Source: Streptomyces shenzhenensis (GTDB lineage: Bacteria; Actinomycetota; Actinomycetes; Streptomycetales; Streptomycetaceae). Taken from it: a stretch of 64,000 nucleotides of DNA. The translations under genes were made by a program, and so were the position numbers. Below, in pieces: positions 17,847-26,983 of this stretch. The notes beneath the pieces are model-generated. The model was given only the letters and a program-made list of their open reading frames with translations, did no database searches and was not told the origin of the DNA. Every line of letters begins with the position of its first letter. Position 1 is the stretch's first letter. The stretch covers positions 310,001 through 374,000 of the forward strand of contig NZ_JAJONF010000005.1 in NCBI RefSeq assembly GCF_021462265.1, written 5' to 3'.

Positions 17847-19793
17847 TCACAGCGCCTTGGTGAGGCGCTCGGTGAGGAGCCGGGTGAAGCGGGCGGGGTC
17901 GGGCAGGTCCCCGCCTTCGGCGAGCAGCGCGCCGCCGTGGACCAGTTCGGCGATCTCCGCGAGGGCCGGATCGTCCGCGTTCGCCTGGTGGGCCTGGCGC
18001 AGGGCGGTGATGAGGGGATGGGTGGGGTTGAGCTCCAGGATCCGCTTCACGCTGGGCAGGTCCTGGCCCATGGCCCGGTACATCTTCTCCAGGGTGGGGG
18101 TGAGGTCGTGGGCGTCGCCGACGAGGCACGCGGCGGAGGTGGTGAGCCGGGTGGAGAGACGGACCTGCTTGACCTGCTCGGCGAGGGTGGTCTGCAGCCA
18201 CGTGAGGAGGCTCGCGTAGTCCTGTTCGCGCTGCGCCCGCTCCGCCTTGGCCTCGTCGCTGCCGTCGGTTCCGGTGTCGTCGTCGAGGTCCACCTGGCCC
18301 TTGGCGATGGACTGGAAACGGTGGCCGTCGAACGCGGGGACCTGGTCGGTCCAGACCTCGTCGACGGGGTCGGTGAGGATGAGGACCTCGTAGCCCCTGG
18401 CGGTGAAGGCCTCCATGTGCGGGGAGTTCTCCACCATGGCGCGGTTCTCGCCGGTCAGGTAGTAGATGGCGTTCTGGCCGTCCTTCATCCGCGTGACGTA
18501 CTCGCGCAGCGTGGTCGCCTTCTCCGGATCGTTGGTCGAGGCGGTGGAGACCAGTTCGAGGATCGCGTCGGTGTTGTCGCGGTCCTCGAGCAGGCCTTCC
18601 TTGATCACTCGCCCGAACTGCTCCCACAGCTTGGTGTAGGCGTCCGTCCTGGTGGCCTGCATGTCCTTGATCGCGGCGAGGACCTTCTTGACGAGGCGTC
18701 GGCGCACGGCGGTGATCTGGCGGTCGTGCTGGAGGATCTCGCGGGAGACGTTGAGGGACAGGTCGTGGGCGTCGACGACGCCCTTGACGAAGCGCAGGTA
18801 GTTCGGCATCAGCGCGTCGCAGTCGTCCATGATGAACACGCGCTTGACGTACAGCTGCACACCGGGCTTGGTGTCGCGGGAGAACAGGTCGAACGGGGCG
18901 CGGGCGGGGAGGAACAGCAGCGCCTCGTACTCGAAGGTGCCCTCGGCGCGCATGTGGACGGTCTCGGCCGGGGGCTGCCAGTCGTGGCTGATCTGCTGGT
19001 AGAACTCGCTGTACTCGGCCTCGGACACCTCGCTGCGCGGACGGGCCCACAGCGCCTTCATCGAGTTCAGCGTCTCCGGCTCGCCCGCGGTCTCACCCTC
19101 GGCGCCGGTGTCCGCGTCGGCGGTGTCGGCGGTGTCGGTGGGTTCGGCGGCCATGCGGATGGGCCAGCGGATGAAGTCCGAGTACTGCTTGACGATCTGG
19201 CGGATCTTCCACCGGGCCAGGTAGTCGCCGAGACCGTCCTCGTCGTCCTCGGCCTTGAGGTGCAGCGTGACCGAGGTGCCCACCGGCAGACCGTCGACTC
19301 CCTGGATCGTGTACGTGCCCTCGCCGTCGGACTCCCACAGCGTGCCCTGCTCGGTGCCGGCACGACGGGTGCGCAGGGTGACCTTGTCGGCGACCATGAA
19401 AGCCGAGTAGAAGCCGACGCCGAACTGCCCGATCAGGTGCTGCGCCGCGTCGGCGTCCTTGGCTTCCTTGATCTTGGCGAGCAGGCTCGCGGTGCCGGAC
19501 TTGGCGATGGTGCCGATCAGGTCGACGACGTCGTCGCGGGTCATGCCGATGCCGTTGTCCCGCACGGTCAGGGTGCGGGCGTCCTTGTCGACCTCCAGGG
19601 TGATGTGCAGGTCTGAGGCATCGAGGCCGGTGTGGGTGAGCGATTCCAGGCGGAGCTTGTCGAGGGCGTCGGAGGCGTTGGAGATCAGCTCGCGCAGGAA
19701 GATGTCCTTGTTCGAGTAGATCGAGTGGATCACCAGCTGCAGCAGCTGGCGGGTCTCTGCCTGGAATTCCAGCGTCTCGGTCGGGCTGGCCAC
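17847..19793 (-). CDS. htpG: Molecular chaperone HtpG (Hsp90)
   Basis: This is a 648-residue bacterial Hsp90, a dimeric cytosolic ATP-dependent chaperone for late folding. The N-terminal GHKL ATPase has LRELISNASDALDKLRLE near residue 28 (with the ATP-binding Asn and catalytic Glu), DNGIGMTRDD near residue 76, and the glycine-rich lid GQFGVGFYSAFMVADKV near residue 120. The middle domain holds LPLNVSREILQ-type sequence (here LSLNVSREILQHDR, with the catalytic Arg), and the C-terminal dimerisation domain ends normally. The middle has a charged linker with Asp-Thr-Ala repeats near residue 225. The start is a GTG with AAGGAG ten bases upstream. The open frame continues upstream only because an IS3 OrfA relic is in phase. 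Confidence 0.95.
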   Translation of the reverse strand: MASPTETLEFQAETRQLLQLVIHSIYSNKDIFLRELISNASDALDKLRLESLTHTGLDASDLHITLEVDKDARTLTVRDNGIGMTRDDVVDLIGTIAKSGTASLLAKIKEAKDADAAQHLIGQFGVGFYSAFMVADKVTLRTRRAGTEQGTLWESDGEGTYTIQGVDGLPVGTSVTLHLKAEDDEDGLGDYLARWKIRQIVKQYSDFIRWPIRMAAEPTDTADTADADTGAEGETAGEPETLNSMKALWARPRSEVSEAEYSEFYQQISHDWQPPAETVHMRAEGTFEYEALLFLPARAPFDLFSRDTKPGVQLYVKRVFIMDDCDALMPNYLRFVKGVVDAHDLSLNVSREILQHDRQITAVRRRLVKKVLAAIKDMQATRTDAYTKLWEQFGRVIKEGLLEDRDNTDAILELVSTASTNDPEKATTLREYVTRMKDGQNAIYYLTGENRAMVENSPHMEAFTARGYEVLILTDPVDEVWTDQVPAFDGHRFQSIAKGQVDLDDDTGTDGSDEAKAERAQREQDYASLLTWLQTTLAEQVKQVRLSTRLTTSAACLVGDAHDLTPTLEKMYRAMGQDLPSVKRILELNPTHPLITALRQAHQANADDPALAEIAELVHGGALLAEGGDLPDPARFTRLLTERLTKAL

Positions 19794-19883
19794 GGAACGT
19801 GTCTCCTTCAGGTGATGGGAAGGGTGCGGTCGGATCGAATTGCCGGGGCCGGGCGGCCGTGCTCCATGGCTGCCCCGGGACAT

Positions 19884-19967
19884 CCGGCCCAACCTCCCCG
19901 GCTGGACGCCCAGATCCTCAGCCACTTCCGGAATCGGCTTCCCGGTCTCCGTCACGATCCGCGCGTG
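19884..19967 (-). pseudogene. IS3-family OrfA relic upstream of htpG
   Basis: The minus strand reads IVTETGKPIPEVAEDLGVQPG, matching the helix-turn-helix of IS3-type OrfA proteins (usual pattern V.ETG.PI..VA.DLGV....L..WV). Both ends are lost. It is in the same frame as htpG and lengthens that frame artificially. Confidence 0.55.
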
Positions 19968-20204
19968 GGCATGTCAGTAGGGTAGCGCCGGCACGCAGCG
20001 AGACGGCGGTCACGCGGGCCGCACCCGGAGCGCGCACCACCGCGAGCGAAGCCCTGACCGAACTCCGGTTGCCCACCGACGACGTTCGCGGCCTGGCGCC
20101 CGCCGGCCGGTGCGCCCCACGGGTGGCCGACGCGGGCAGGCACGCGCCTCGTCGGGGTGCGCGCCGTCACCCCTCCCCGGGCGGGTCCAGCAGGCACCGG
20201 CCCG

Positions 20205-20912
20205 TCAGTCGCCGAACCGGTCCGTCGCCGCGTCCAGGTGATCGCGCAGCCACTGCTCCGTGCTGTGGACGTGCAACAGTGCCGCGGCCTGGCTGCGGGC
20301 GGAGTCGCGGCTCGCGAGCGCGGAGAAGATCGCCTCGTGCTCGGCCAGGGTGCGGCCGGCCGCCTGGGCGTCCACCAGGCCGTGCCAGACACGGGCCCGC
20401 AGGGTCCGCCCCGAGATGCCCTCCAGAATCGTCAGGAGCGTCTCGTTGCCGGTGGCGGCGACCACGGCCCGGTGGAACGCCGCGTCGTGCACGTTGAGCA
20501 GTTCGACGTCCTCACGGGCCTCCCGCATGGCGTCCAGATGGCGCTTCACCTCGGCGAGGCCCTCCGCCGAGATACGGGTCGCGGCGAGTGCGGTGGCCAC
20601 CGGTTCGAGCAACCTGCGTACTTCCACCAGGTCGATGAGCGCGCCGGCGTCCCCCTGCAGCAACTCCACCGCGCCGCCGAGGCTCTCCAGCAGCAGGCTC
20701 GGCTGCAGGCTGGTGACGTACGTCCCGTCACCGCGCCTGACCTCCAGGATCCGCGCCACGGCCAGGGACTTCACCGCCTCCCGTGCCAGGTTGCGGGACA
20801 GACCCAGCTGCGCGGCGAGATCCTGTTCCGGCGGGAGTTTCGAGCCCGGCGGGAGCGCGCCGGTCCTGATGAGCTCACGGATCTGCTCGATCGCTCTGTC
20901 CGTCAGAGACAC
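20205..20912 (-). CDS. GntR-family regulator, FadR/FCD subgroup
   Basis: This is a 235-residue regulator, likely the repressor of the adjacent fucose operon. The winged helix at residues 5-70 includes LPPGSKLPPEQDLAAQLGLS and the wing LEVRRGDGTYV. The FCD sensor domain (residues 85-225) has the metal-binding set of Asp and His residues: Asp near LNVHDAAFHRAVVAATGN, then H..IF in LAEHEAIFSAL and the final HVHST. FCD regulators bind sugar acids or other small carboxylates, so an intermediate such as L-fuconate could be the inducer (inference). The start is a GTG with GGAGGGG upstream. The gene lies beyond the decayed end of the operon and is read in the same direction. Confidence 0.87.
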   Translation of the reverse strand: MSLTDRAIEQIRELIRTGALPPGSKLPPEQDLAAQLGLSRNLAREAVKSLAVARILEVRRGDGTYVTSLQPSLLLESLGGAVELLQGDAGALIDLVEVRRLLEPVATALAATRISAEGLAEVKRHLDAMREAREDVELLNVHDAAFHRAVVAATGNETLLTILEGISGRTLRARVWHGLVDAQAAGRTLAEHEAIFSALASRDSARSQAAALLHVHSTEQWLRDHLDAATDRFGD

Positions 20913-21059
20913 GGGGACCCCTCCCTCGTCAGCGCCGGTCGTCGGGGCCCGTGTCGGGGGGCACCGGCCGCGGGGGCGACGACCGGAACGTCCGTCCTGG
21001 TGAGACCGCGGTTCCTCTGATCCTCCCAGAGTCCGGCCGGTACCGGTTCCCGGTGAAGT

Positions 21060-21193
21060 GCGACGTCACAGCAGGCCTGCCGCGCGTCACGCGTGCCGAG
21101 GGCGACGTCGACGGCGCACGGGTGGGTGAGGCGGAAGCGCGGCGTCACCTCGCCGGGGGCGATCACCTCCGGTCCGGGTCCCGGAGCAGTCAT
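21060..21193 (-). pseudogene. Vestigial gene start, possibly a PfkB sugar kinase
   Basis: An ATG overlaps the stop of the aldolase fragment (ATGA) and begins MTAPGPGPEVIAPGEVTPRF, which resembles the N-terminus of PfkB-type 2-keto-3-deoxygluconate kinases (EVIALGEVMLRF). After about 20 residues the similarity disappears, and no kinase body follows before the GntR gene. The coupling and position suggest a kinase once followed the aldolase. This is a weak call based on a short match. Confidence 0.35.
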
Positions 21194-21396
21194 CGCCCGC
21201 CCCCGCCCCCGGCTGCCGCGATCAGTGACCGGATGCGGGCGAGGCCGCCGCGCTCCAGGTGGTCCGCGGTGGCCGGCCGGCCACCGCCCACGGCGGCGAC
21301 CGACGGGCAGGCGAGGCGGCCGGCCGCGGAGCGCGGGCCGATCCCGCCCGTCGGCACCGGCATGTCCCGGGTACCGGCGAGGGCGGTGGCGAGGCA
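21190..21396 (-). pseudogene. KDPG/KHG aldolase, C-terminal fragment
   Basis: Directly after the SDR stop the minus strand reads RDMPVPTGGIGPRSAAGRLA, then CPSVAAVGGG and HLERGGLARIRSLIAAA. This is the C-terminal third of a 2-dehydro-3-deoxy-phosphogluconate aldolase (usual VPTGGI..NA..YLA.P.V.AVGGSW). The N-terminal barrel with the Schiff-base Lys is gone and there is no proper start. It is what is left of an aldolase that would have cleaved a 2-keto-3-deoxy sugar acid at the end of this pathway. Confidence 0.7.
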
Positions 21397-21398
21397 GC

Positions 21399-22169
21399 TC
21401 ACCGGCCCAGCCATCCGCCGTCGACGGGCAGGATCGTGCCGTGCACGTAGGCGGCGGCGTCCGAGGCCAGGAAGACGGCGGCCCCCGCGAGATCATCGGC
21501 CTCGCCCCAGCGGCCCGCCGGGATACGGTCCAGGATCGCCGCGTTCCGGGCCTGGTCCGCACGCAGGGCCGCGGTGTTGTCGGTCGCGATGTAGCCAGGC
21601 GCGATGGCGTTGACGTTCACGCCGTGCGGGGCCCACTCGTTGGCCAGGGCCTTGGTCAGACCGGAGATGCCGTGCTTGGTCGCGGTGTAGCCGGGCACGT
21701 TGATCCCGCCCTGGAAGCTGAGCAGCGACGCCGTGAAGATGATCTTTCCCCGGCCGCGGGCGACCATCGCCGCACCGACCGCCCGGGTCAGCTTGAACTG
21801 GGCGGTGAGGTTCACCTGGAGGACCAGGTCCCAGTCGGTGTCCGGGTGCTCGGCGGCCGGCGCGCGCCGGATGGTGCCCGCGTTATTCACCAGGATGTCC
21901 ACCGGCCGTTCGCGTCCGGCGAGGTCCTCGCCGAGAGCGCGGACCGCCTCGGGGTCGCCGAAGTCCGTCCGGATCGCCTCGAAGGAACGCCCGGCGGCGG
22001 CCACGTCCTTGGCGACGTCGCTGCCGGACTCCTCCAGGCCGGCGCTGACGCCGATCACGTCGGCGCCCGCCTCCGCGAGGGCACGGGCCACGGCCCGGCC
22101 GATCCCGCGCCGCGCCCCGGTGACGACGGCCAGCCTGCCGCTCAGGTCGAAGGCGTTCACCGCGCTCAT
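21399..22169 (-). CDS. SDR dehydrogenase, likely 2-keto-3-deoxy-L-fuconate dehydrogenase
   Basis: This is a 256-residue classical short-chain dehydrogenase close to KduD/FabG. The cofactor fold is VVTGARRGIGRAVARAL (residues 15-31), NNAG is near residue 94, the catalytic Ser is in FTASLLSFQGG, and the Tyr-Lys pair is in YTATKHGISG near residue 160. The C-terminal VHGTILPVDGGWL is usual. In the non-phosphorylating fucose route an SDR oxidises 2-keto-3-deoxy-L-fuconate; this gene sits at the expected late place. It could instead be the fucose dehydrogenase. The ATG overlaps the upstream stop by four bases. Confidence 0.82.
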   Translation of the reverse strand: MSAVNAFDLSGRLAVVTGARRGIGRAVARALAEAGADVIGVSAGLEESGSDVAKDVAAAGRSFEAIRTDFGDPEAVRALGEDLAGRERPVDILVNNAGTIRRAPAAEHPDTDWDLVLQVNLTAQFKLTRAVGAAMVARGRGKIIFTASLLSFQGGINVPGYTATKHGISGLTKALANEWAPHGVNVNAIAPGYIATDNTAALRADQARNAAILDRIPAGRWGEADDLAGAAVFLASDAAAYVHGTILPVDGGWLGR

Positions 22170-23209
22170 ACGGCGGCTCCCGCGGTGTCCGCGCCGCAGT
22201 CGACAAGGATCTTCATCACGTTGCCACCGGCCTCCAGCGCCTCGAACGCCGAGGGCGCCTCGGTCAGCGGCACCACCCCGCTGATGAGAGCCCCGGCCGG
22301 GAAGTCCGGGTCCGCCACCAGGGCGACCGCCCGCTCGAAGTCGGCCCGCTCGTACAACCGGGCGCCCACCAGGGTGAGTTCACGCCAGAAGAAGCGGTGC
22401 AGGTTCACCTCCCTGGGCTGCGCGTGGATCGCGACCAGGCACAGCCGGCCCCGCACGCCCAGCACCTCCACGGCCGTCTCCACACCCGCCGCCGCACCGG
22501 ACACCTCGAAGGCCACGTCCGCGCCCGCGTCCCCGGTCCACTCGCGCACCAGCGCGAGCACGTCGTCGGCCGCCGGATCCCAGACGTCCAGGCCCAGCTC
22601 CGCGGCCAGCTTCCTGCGGTGCGGGCTCAGCTCCACCACGCGCACCTGCGCACCGGCGCCGCGTGCCACGAGCGCGATGAGGACACCGACCGGGCCGCCG
22701 CCGACCACCACGACCCGTTCGCCCGAGCCGACCCCGGCACGGGCGACGTCGTGCACCGCGACCGCCGTGGGCTCCACCAGCGCGGCCCGGTCCAGGGAAA
22801 CCCCGTCGGGCACCCGTACCAACGTCGCCGCGGGAACGGTCCAGCGCTGCTGCATCGCGCCGGGGGAGTCGATGCCGATGAAGTCGAGATGCTGGCAGAC
22901 ATGCCGGTGGCCGGCCCGGCAGGCCGGGCAGTCGCCGTCCCAGCGCAGCGGCATCACGGTGACCGCGTCCCCGGGCCGCCAGCCCTCGACGTCCGGTCCC
23001 ACCCGGACCACACGCCCGGACATCTCGTGCCCGAGGACCGCCGGGGTGGTCACCCGGGCGTCCATGTCACCGTGGAAGATGTGCAGATCGGTGCCGCAGA
23101 TACCGACGTAGGCGGGGGCCAGTTCCACCTCGCCGGGGCCCGGCGGCGGATTCTCCACGCGCGCGGTGTCCAGGGTGCGGGCGGCCGTGTAACGGACGGC
23201 TAGAGTCAT
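22166..23209 (-). CDS. Zinc-dependent medium-chain dehydrogenase, likely L-fucose dehydrogenase
   Basis: This is a 347-residue MDR enzyme of the sorbitol/threonine dehydrogenase type. The catalytic zinc site is formed by Cys in VGICGTDLHIFHG (near residue 37), the GHE motif (near residue 61) and a Glu near residue 146. The structural-zinc lobe reads DGDCPACRAGHRHVC, so the first of the usual four Cys is Asp. The NAD fold is VVVVGGGPVGVLIAL near residue 167. In this operon it is a good candidate for oxidising L-fucose to the lactone, given the adjacent mutarotase and lactonase; that role is inferred. It overlaps both neighbours by four bases. Confidence 0.8.
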   Translation of the reverse strand: MTLAVRYTAARTLDTARVENPPPGPGEVELAPAYVGICGTDLHIFHGDMDARVTTPAVLGHEMSGRVVRVGPDVEGWRPGDAVTVMPLRWDGDCPACRAGHRHVCQHLDFIGIDSPGAMQQRWTVPAATLVRVPDGVSLDRAALVEPTAVAVHDVARAGVGSGERVVVVGGGPVGVLIALVARGAGAQVRVVELSPHRRKLAAELGLDVWDPAADDVLALVREWTGDAGADVAFEVSGAAAGVETAVEVLGVRGRLCLVAIHAQPREVNLHRFFWRELTLVGARLYERADFERAVALVADPDFPAGALISGVVPLTEAPSAFEALEAGGNVMKILVDCGADTAGAAV

Positions 23210-23643
23210 CGCGGGTTCAGGGTCCCTTCGGCGCGGACGCCAATGGTGAGGAGCAGGTTCGCGTAGGTGCGGACGTCGGCGGTGACGACGGCCAGCGCCA
23301 GGTCGGGGGAGCGGGCGGCCTCGTAGAAGGCGAAGCGGTCGAGCGCCGTCACCGGCACGGGCGCCAGCCGGGCGCGGTGTGCGGCGACGGCGGCGGGTTC
23401 CGGTTCGCCCTCCGGCGGCACCATCACGTGCGCCGCCTCCACGGGCACGGCCCGCAGCAGTACGTCGAGCACGGTGGAGACGTCGAGCACGCCGGGGGAG
23501 AGGTTGAGGTGGACGGTCTGTGCCCGGGGGCCGACGGCCGTACTGGCGGGATAGTGCCCGTCGGCCAGCAGCACACGGGCACCGTGCCCGGCGCCGGCCA
23601 GGGCCCCGAGGACGCCGGGGTGCAGCAGTTCGGTCAGCAGCAT
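23206..23643 (-). CDS. fucU: L-fucose mutarotase, RbsD/FucU family
   Basis: This is a 145-residue RbsD/FucU-type mutarotase that interconverts anomers of L-fucose (or ribose) and feeds the anomer needed by the dehydrogenase. The N-terminal LLHPGVLGALAGAGHGARVL and the active-site block LADGHYPASTAVGP (His near residue 30) are typical. The catalytic Tyr/Asn end is TADVRTYANLLLTIGV, where FucU has T.E...YGNIIL.KGV. The FucU rather than RbsD identity rests on the fuconate genes next door. The ATG follows the lactonase stop by two bases and the stop overlaps the next gene. Confidence 0.85.
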   Translation of the reverse strand: MLLTELLHPGVLGALAGAGHGARVLLADGHYPASTAVGPRAQTVHLNLSPGVLDVSTVLDVLLRAVPVEAAHVMVPPEGEPEPAAVAAHRARLAPVPVTALDRFAFYEAARSPDLALAVVTADVRTYANLLLTIGVRAEGTLNPR

Positions 23644-23645
23644 GC

Positions 23646-24542
23646 TCAGGTGGTCCCTTCTCGGGGCTCGGTGTCGGAAAGACCGTAGAAGCGGGCGGCG
23701 GTACGGCGCAGCACCGCGTCCGTCTCGCCCGGCGAGGCGCCGGTCAGGAATTCGTCCATCGCCGACGCCCACCGGTTCCAGCCGCCCGCCAGGACACACA
23801 CCGGCCAGTCCGAGCCGAACATCAGCCGGTCCGCGCCGAAGGCGTCGGCCAGCACCTCCCACACCGGACGCAGGCCGGCCGCCGACCACTTCTCGTGGTC
23901 GGCCTCGGTGACCAGCCCGGACACCTTGCAGCGGACGTGCGGGAAGCCGGCGAGGACGCGGACGTTCCGTTCCCAGTCGGAGAGTTCGCCGTCGGCGAGG
24001 GGCGGTTTGCCCGCGTGGTCCAGGACCACCGGCAGTTCCGGGAAGCGCCTGGCCAGCCGGATCGCCTCGGGGAACTGGTGGGAGCGGATCAGGATGTCGT
24101 AGCCGAGACCGCGTGCCTGGAGCGTGCGCAGGCCGCGTTCGACGGCGGGGCGCTGGAGCCAGTCGGGATCGGTCTCGTCCTGGACCAGGTGCCGCAGGGC
24201 GCGAAGCCGCCCGCCGCCCGCGCCTTCGCGCAGTTCGTCCAGGACGTCCCCGAGCGCGGGCGAGGTCAGGTCGGCCCAGCCGACGACGGCCGCGAGGAGC
24301 GGGTCCCCGTCCGCCAGGGCGAGGAGTTCACGGGTCTCGTCCACGGACGCCACGCACTGCACGACCACGGTCGCCGCCAGACTGCGGCCCGCGATCGGCC
24401 GGGTCGCGGCCGATCGCAGGTCCCCGGGCCGGAAGGACCGGTTGATGGGCGTGTGGGCCGGGACGTCCAGCCACGGCTGGGCGCGGCGGGCGAGATCCCA
24501 CACGTGGTGGTGGGCGTCGATCAGTGCCCGATCGTCAGACAC
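23646..24542 (-). CDS. Amidohydrolase 2, likely L-fuconolactonase
   Basis: This is a 298-residue member of the amidohydrolase superfamily (COG3618 type), whose fucose-operon members hydrolyse L-fucono-1,5-lactone to L-fuconate. The metal-binding HxH is in [14 protein letters not shown] near residue 8, a central His in VLDHAGKPP near residue 180, and a final Asp in [11 protein letters not shown] near residue 245. A Lys in RCKVSGLV is also conserved. The start is a GTG that overlaps the dehydratase stop by eight bases, in frame with all motifs. Order in the operon matches the biochemical order: dehydratase, lactonase, mutarotase, dehydrogenases. Confidence 0.85.
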   Translation of the reverse strand: MSDDRALIDAHHHVWDLARRAQPWLDVPAHTPINRSFRPGDLRSAATRPIAGRSLAATVVVQCVASVDETRELLALADGDPLLAAVVGWADLTSPALGDVLDELREGAGGGRLRALRHLVQDETDPDWLQRPAVERGLRTLQARGLGYDILIRSHQFPEAIRLARRFPELPVVLDHAGKPPLADGELSDWERNVRVLAGFPHVRCKVSGLVTEADHEKWSAAGLRPVWEVLADAFGADRLMFGSDWPVCVLAGGWNRWASAMDEFLTGASPGETDAVLRRTAARFYGLSDTEPREGTT

Positions 24543-25860
24543 GGGCGGTCCAGACCGGGCCGTCGGGGTAGGCGTACTCCTTGAGGGTCGCCTGGTGCAT
24601 CTGCGCGCCCAGTCCGGGCCGGGTGGGGGCGAGGTAGTGGCCCTCGACGATGCGCACGGGGTCCACGAAGTGCTCGTGCAGGTGGTCGACGTACTCGATG
24701 ACCCGGTCCTCCAGGGTGCCGGAGACGGCGACGTAGTCGAACATCGACAGGTGCTGGACCATCTCGCACAGGCCGACACCGCCCGCGTGCGGGCACACCG
24801 GAACACCGAACTTCGCGGCCAGCAGCAGGATCGCGATGTTCTCGTTGACCCCGCCCACCCGCGCGGAGTCGATCTGCACGATGTCGACCGCGCCCGCCTG
24901 GAGGAACTGCTTGAAGACGACCCGGTTGGCGACGTGTTCCCCGGTGGCGACCTTGATGGGGCTCAGCGCCCTGCGGACGGCCAGGTGGCCGAGGATGTCG
25001 TCGGGGGAGGTGGGCTCCTCGATCCAGTAGGGGTCGTAGGGGGCCAGGGCGCGCATCCAGTCGATGGCCGGCTGGACGTCCCAGCGCTGGTTGGCGTCGA
25101 CCGCGATCCGGATGCCGTCGCCGACGGTCTCGCGCGCGGTGCGCAGCCGGCGGACGTCGTCCTCCAGCGAGGCGCCGACCTTCAGTTTGATCTGGGTGAA
25201 GCCGTCCGCGACCGCCTCCCGCGCCAGGCGTGCCAGCTTCTCGTCGGAGTAACCGAGCCAGCCGGGGCTCGTGGTGTAGGCGGGGTATCCGCGCTCCAGC
25301 AGCCGGGCCGTACGCTCCTCGCGCCCCGGCTCTGCCCGGCGCAGGATCTCCAGGGCCTCTTCGGGAGTGAGGGCGTCGCTCAGCCAGCGGAAGTCGACCT
25401 GGGCGACCAGTTCCTCGGGGGTCATCTCGGAGAGGAGACGCCACACGGGCTTGCCGGCGCGCTTGGCCGCCAGGTCCCAGGCAGCGTTGACGACGGCGCC
25501 CGTCGCCATGTGGATGGCGCCCTTCTCCGGTCCGAGCCAGCGCAGTTGCGGATCGTGGATCAGGGTCCGGGCGAAGGCGCCGAGGTCGGCGCAGACCTCG
25601 GCGACGGACAGGCCGACCACGTGCGGGGCGAGGGTGGCGATGGCGGCGGCCTGCGCGTCGTTGCCACGGCCGGTGGTGAACGCGAGGGCATGGCCCTCCA
25701 GTCCGTCCCCGGCGTCAGTGCGCAGGATCACGTAGGCGGCCGAGTAGTCGGGTTCGGGATTCATCGCGTCCGACCCGTCCAGCTCCTCGGAGGTCGGGAA
25801 CCGCACATCCAGGACGTCCAGGGCGGTGATGCGGGCGGTCGCGGGGACAAGGGAGGACAT
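24535..25860 (-). CDS. L-fuconate dehydratase, enolase superfamily
   Basis: This is a 441-residue enolase-superfamily dehydratase that removes water from L-fuconate to give 2-keto-3-deoxy-L-fuconate. It has the long N-terminal capping domain with [18 protein letters not shown], diagnostic for the fuconate dehydratase/ENOSF1 group. The general base Lys is in TQIKLKVGA near residue 222, the Mg ligands are Asp in AVDANQRW, Glu in [11 protein letters not shown] and Glu in [10 protein letters not shown], and the second base His is in [13 protein letters not shown] near residue 355. All catalytic residues are present and the length is normal. The strong family match is what anchors the whole locus to L-fucose. 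Confidence 0.92.
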   Translation of the reverse strand: MSSLVPATARITALDVLDVRFPTSEELDGSDAMNPEPDYSAAYVILRTDAGDGLEGHALAFTTGRGNDAQAAAIATLAPHVVGLSVAEVCADLGAFARTLIHDPQLRWLGPEKGAIHMATGAVVNAAWDLAAKRAGKPVWRLLSEMTPEELVAQVDFRWLSDALTPEEALEILRRAEPGREERTARLLERGYPAYTTSPGWLGYSDEKLARLAREAVADGFTQIKLKVGASLEDDVRRLRTARETVGDGIRIAVDANQRWDVQPAIDWMRALAPYDPYWIEEPTSPDDILGHLAVRRALSPIKVATGEHVANRVVFKQFLQAGAVDIVQIDSARVGGVNENIAILLLAAKFGVPVCPHAGGVGLCEMVQHLSMFDYVAVSGTLEDRVIEYVDHLHEHFVDPVRIVEGHYLAPTRPGLGAQMHQATLKEYAYPDGPVWTARV

Positions 25861-25939
25861 GACGGCGACTCCTGTTGGAGGCGGGCGGGAGCGGAGCCCG
25901 CTGGTACGGGGTGGGAACGACGGCCGGGCGGCCGGTGTG

Positions 25940-26983
25940 TCAGTCCTGGGCCTTGCCGCCGGTGATCCGGGAGATCGTGAGGGCGACGAGGATGATCAGG
26001 CCGTTCAGGGCTCCGATCCACTGGGCGGGCACGCCCGCCAGGGTGAGCACGTTCTGGATCATGAAGAGCAGCAGGACGCCGGTGAAGGCGCCGAACACGG
26101 TGCCCTTGCCGCCGTTGAGGCTGATCCCCCCGATCACTGCGGCGGCGAAGACGGTGAAGATGTAGCCGTTGCCCTGGGCGGACGCGACCGAGGCCAGCCG
26201 TCCGGACAGCAGCAGACCGGCCAGCGCGGCGAGCAGGCTGCCGGTGACGATGACGATCCCGAGCACCCGGTCGGTACGGACACCGGCGGCCTTGGCGGCA
26301 TCGACGTTGCCGCCGACGGCGTACAGGGAACGGCCGAAGCTGGTCCAGCCGAGGACGACGACGGCCACCGCGAACAACGCCAGGCAGATCCAGATGGACG
26401 CCGGCATCCCCAGCCACTCCGCGGTCCCCAGGTACAGCATCGACGGCGGCAGCTGGAAGAACGTCTGGCCGCCGGAGATACCGGTGAGCACACCGCGAAG
26501 CACGATCAGCATGCCGAGGGTGACGATGAACCCGTTCAGCCCGAAGCGGATGATCAACAGGGAGTTCAGGAGACCGACGAGCACGCCGACCGCGAGCGTG
26601 ACGGGGATCGCCCAGGCCCCCGGCAGGAGACCCAGGCCGTGCCCCGCGCCCGCCGGGACGACCAGCCAGGCCGCGACACCGGGCGCGAGGCCCATCGTCG
26701 ACTCCAGCGACAGGTCCATCTTCTTGACGATCAGGATCATCGTCTGGGCGAGGACCAGCAGGGCCATCTCGGACATGGTCTGCAGGACGTTTATGAGGTT
26801 GTCCGGCTGCAGGAAGACCGGGTTCACGATCTGGCCGACGATCGCGATGATCACGATCGCCGGTACCAGGGCCAGGTCGCGCAGCCGCGCCAGCGGTATC
26901 CGGCCACCGAGCAGGACGCGCGGGCCGCGGCCGGGCTGCGCCGCGTCCAGGGCGGGCGCGTCCGCGAGGGTCTTTTCAGGCAT
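25940..26983 (-). CDS. ABC sugar importer permease, RbsC/BPD_transp_2 type
   Basis: This is a 347-residue integral membrane protein of the ribose-type (CUT2) permease family with eight to ten membrane segments. It has the conserved loop [19 protein letters not shown] and the ATPase-contact stretch [20 protein letters not shown] (the usual A.GGN..AAR.SGI). The C-terminal half shows [15 protein letters not shown] and a [15 protein letters not shown] turn. A single permease gene fits CUT2 importers, which use a homodimer. The start overlaps the ATPase stop by eight bases. The substrate is probably L-fucose by gene context. Confidence 0.9.
   Translation of the reverse strand: MPEKTLADAPALDAAQPGRGPRVLLGGRIPLARLRDLALVPAIVIIAIVGQIVNPVFLQPDNLINVLQTMSEMALLVLAQTMILIVKKMDLSLESTMGLAPGVAAWLVVPAGAGHGLGLLPGAWAIPVTLAVGVLVGLLNSLLIIRFGLNGFIVTLGMLIVLRGVLTGISGGQTFFQLPPSMLYLGTAEWLGMPASIWICLALFAVAVVVLGWTSFGRSLYAVGGNVDAAKAAGVRTDRVLGIVIVTGSLLAALAGLLLSGRLASVASAQGNGYIFTVFAAAVIGGISLNGGKGTVFGAFTGVLLLFMIQNVLTLAGVPAQWIGALNGLIILVALTISRITGGKAQD

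Noticed and set aside
19794..19955. Longer HtpG of 702 residues
   Set aside because: The extra 54 residues come from an IS3 OrfA relic that happens to be in frame. HtpG normally starts a few residues before ETLEFQAE.
24124..25965. A 613-codon plus-strand frame over the fuconate dehydratase
   Set aside because: The minus-strand dehydratase has complete catalytic residues; the opposite frame has none.
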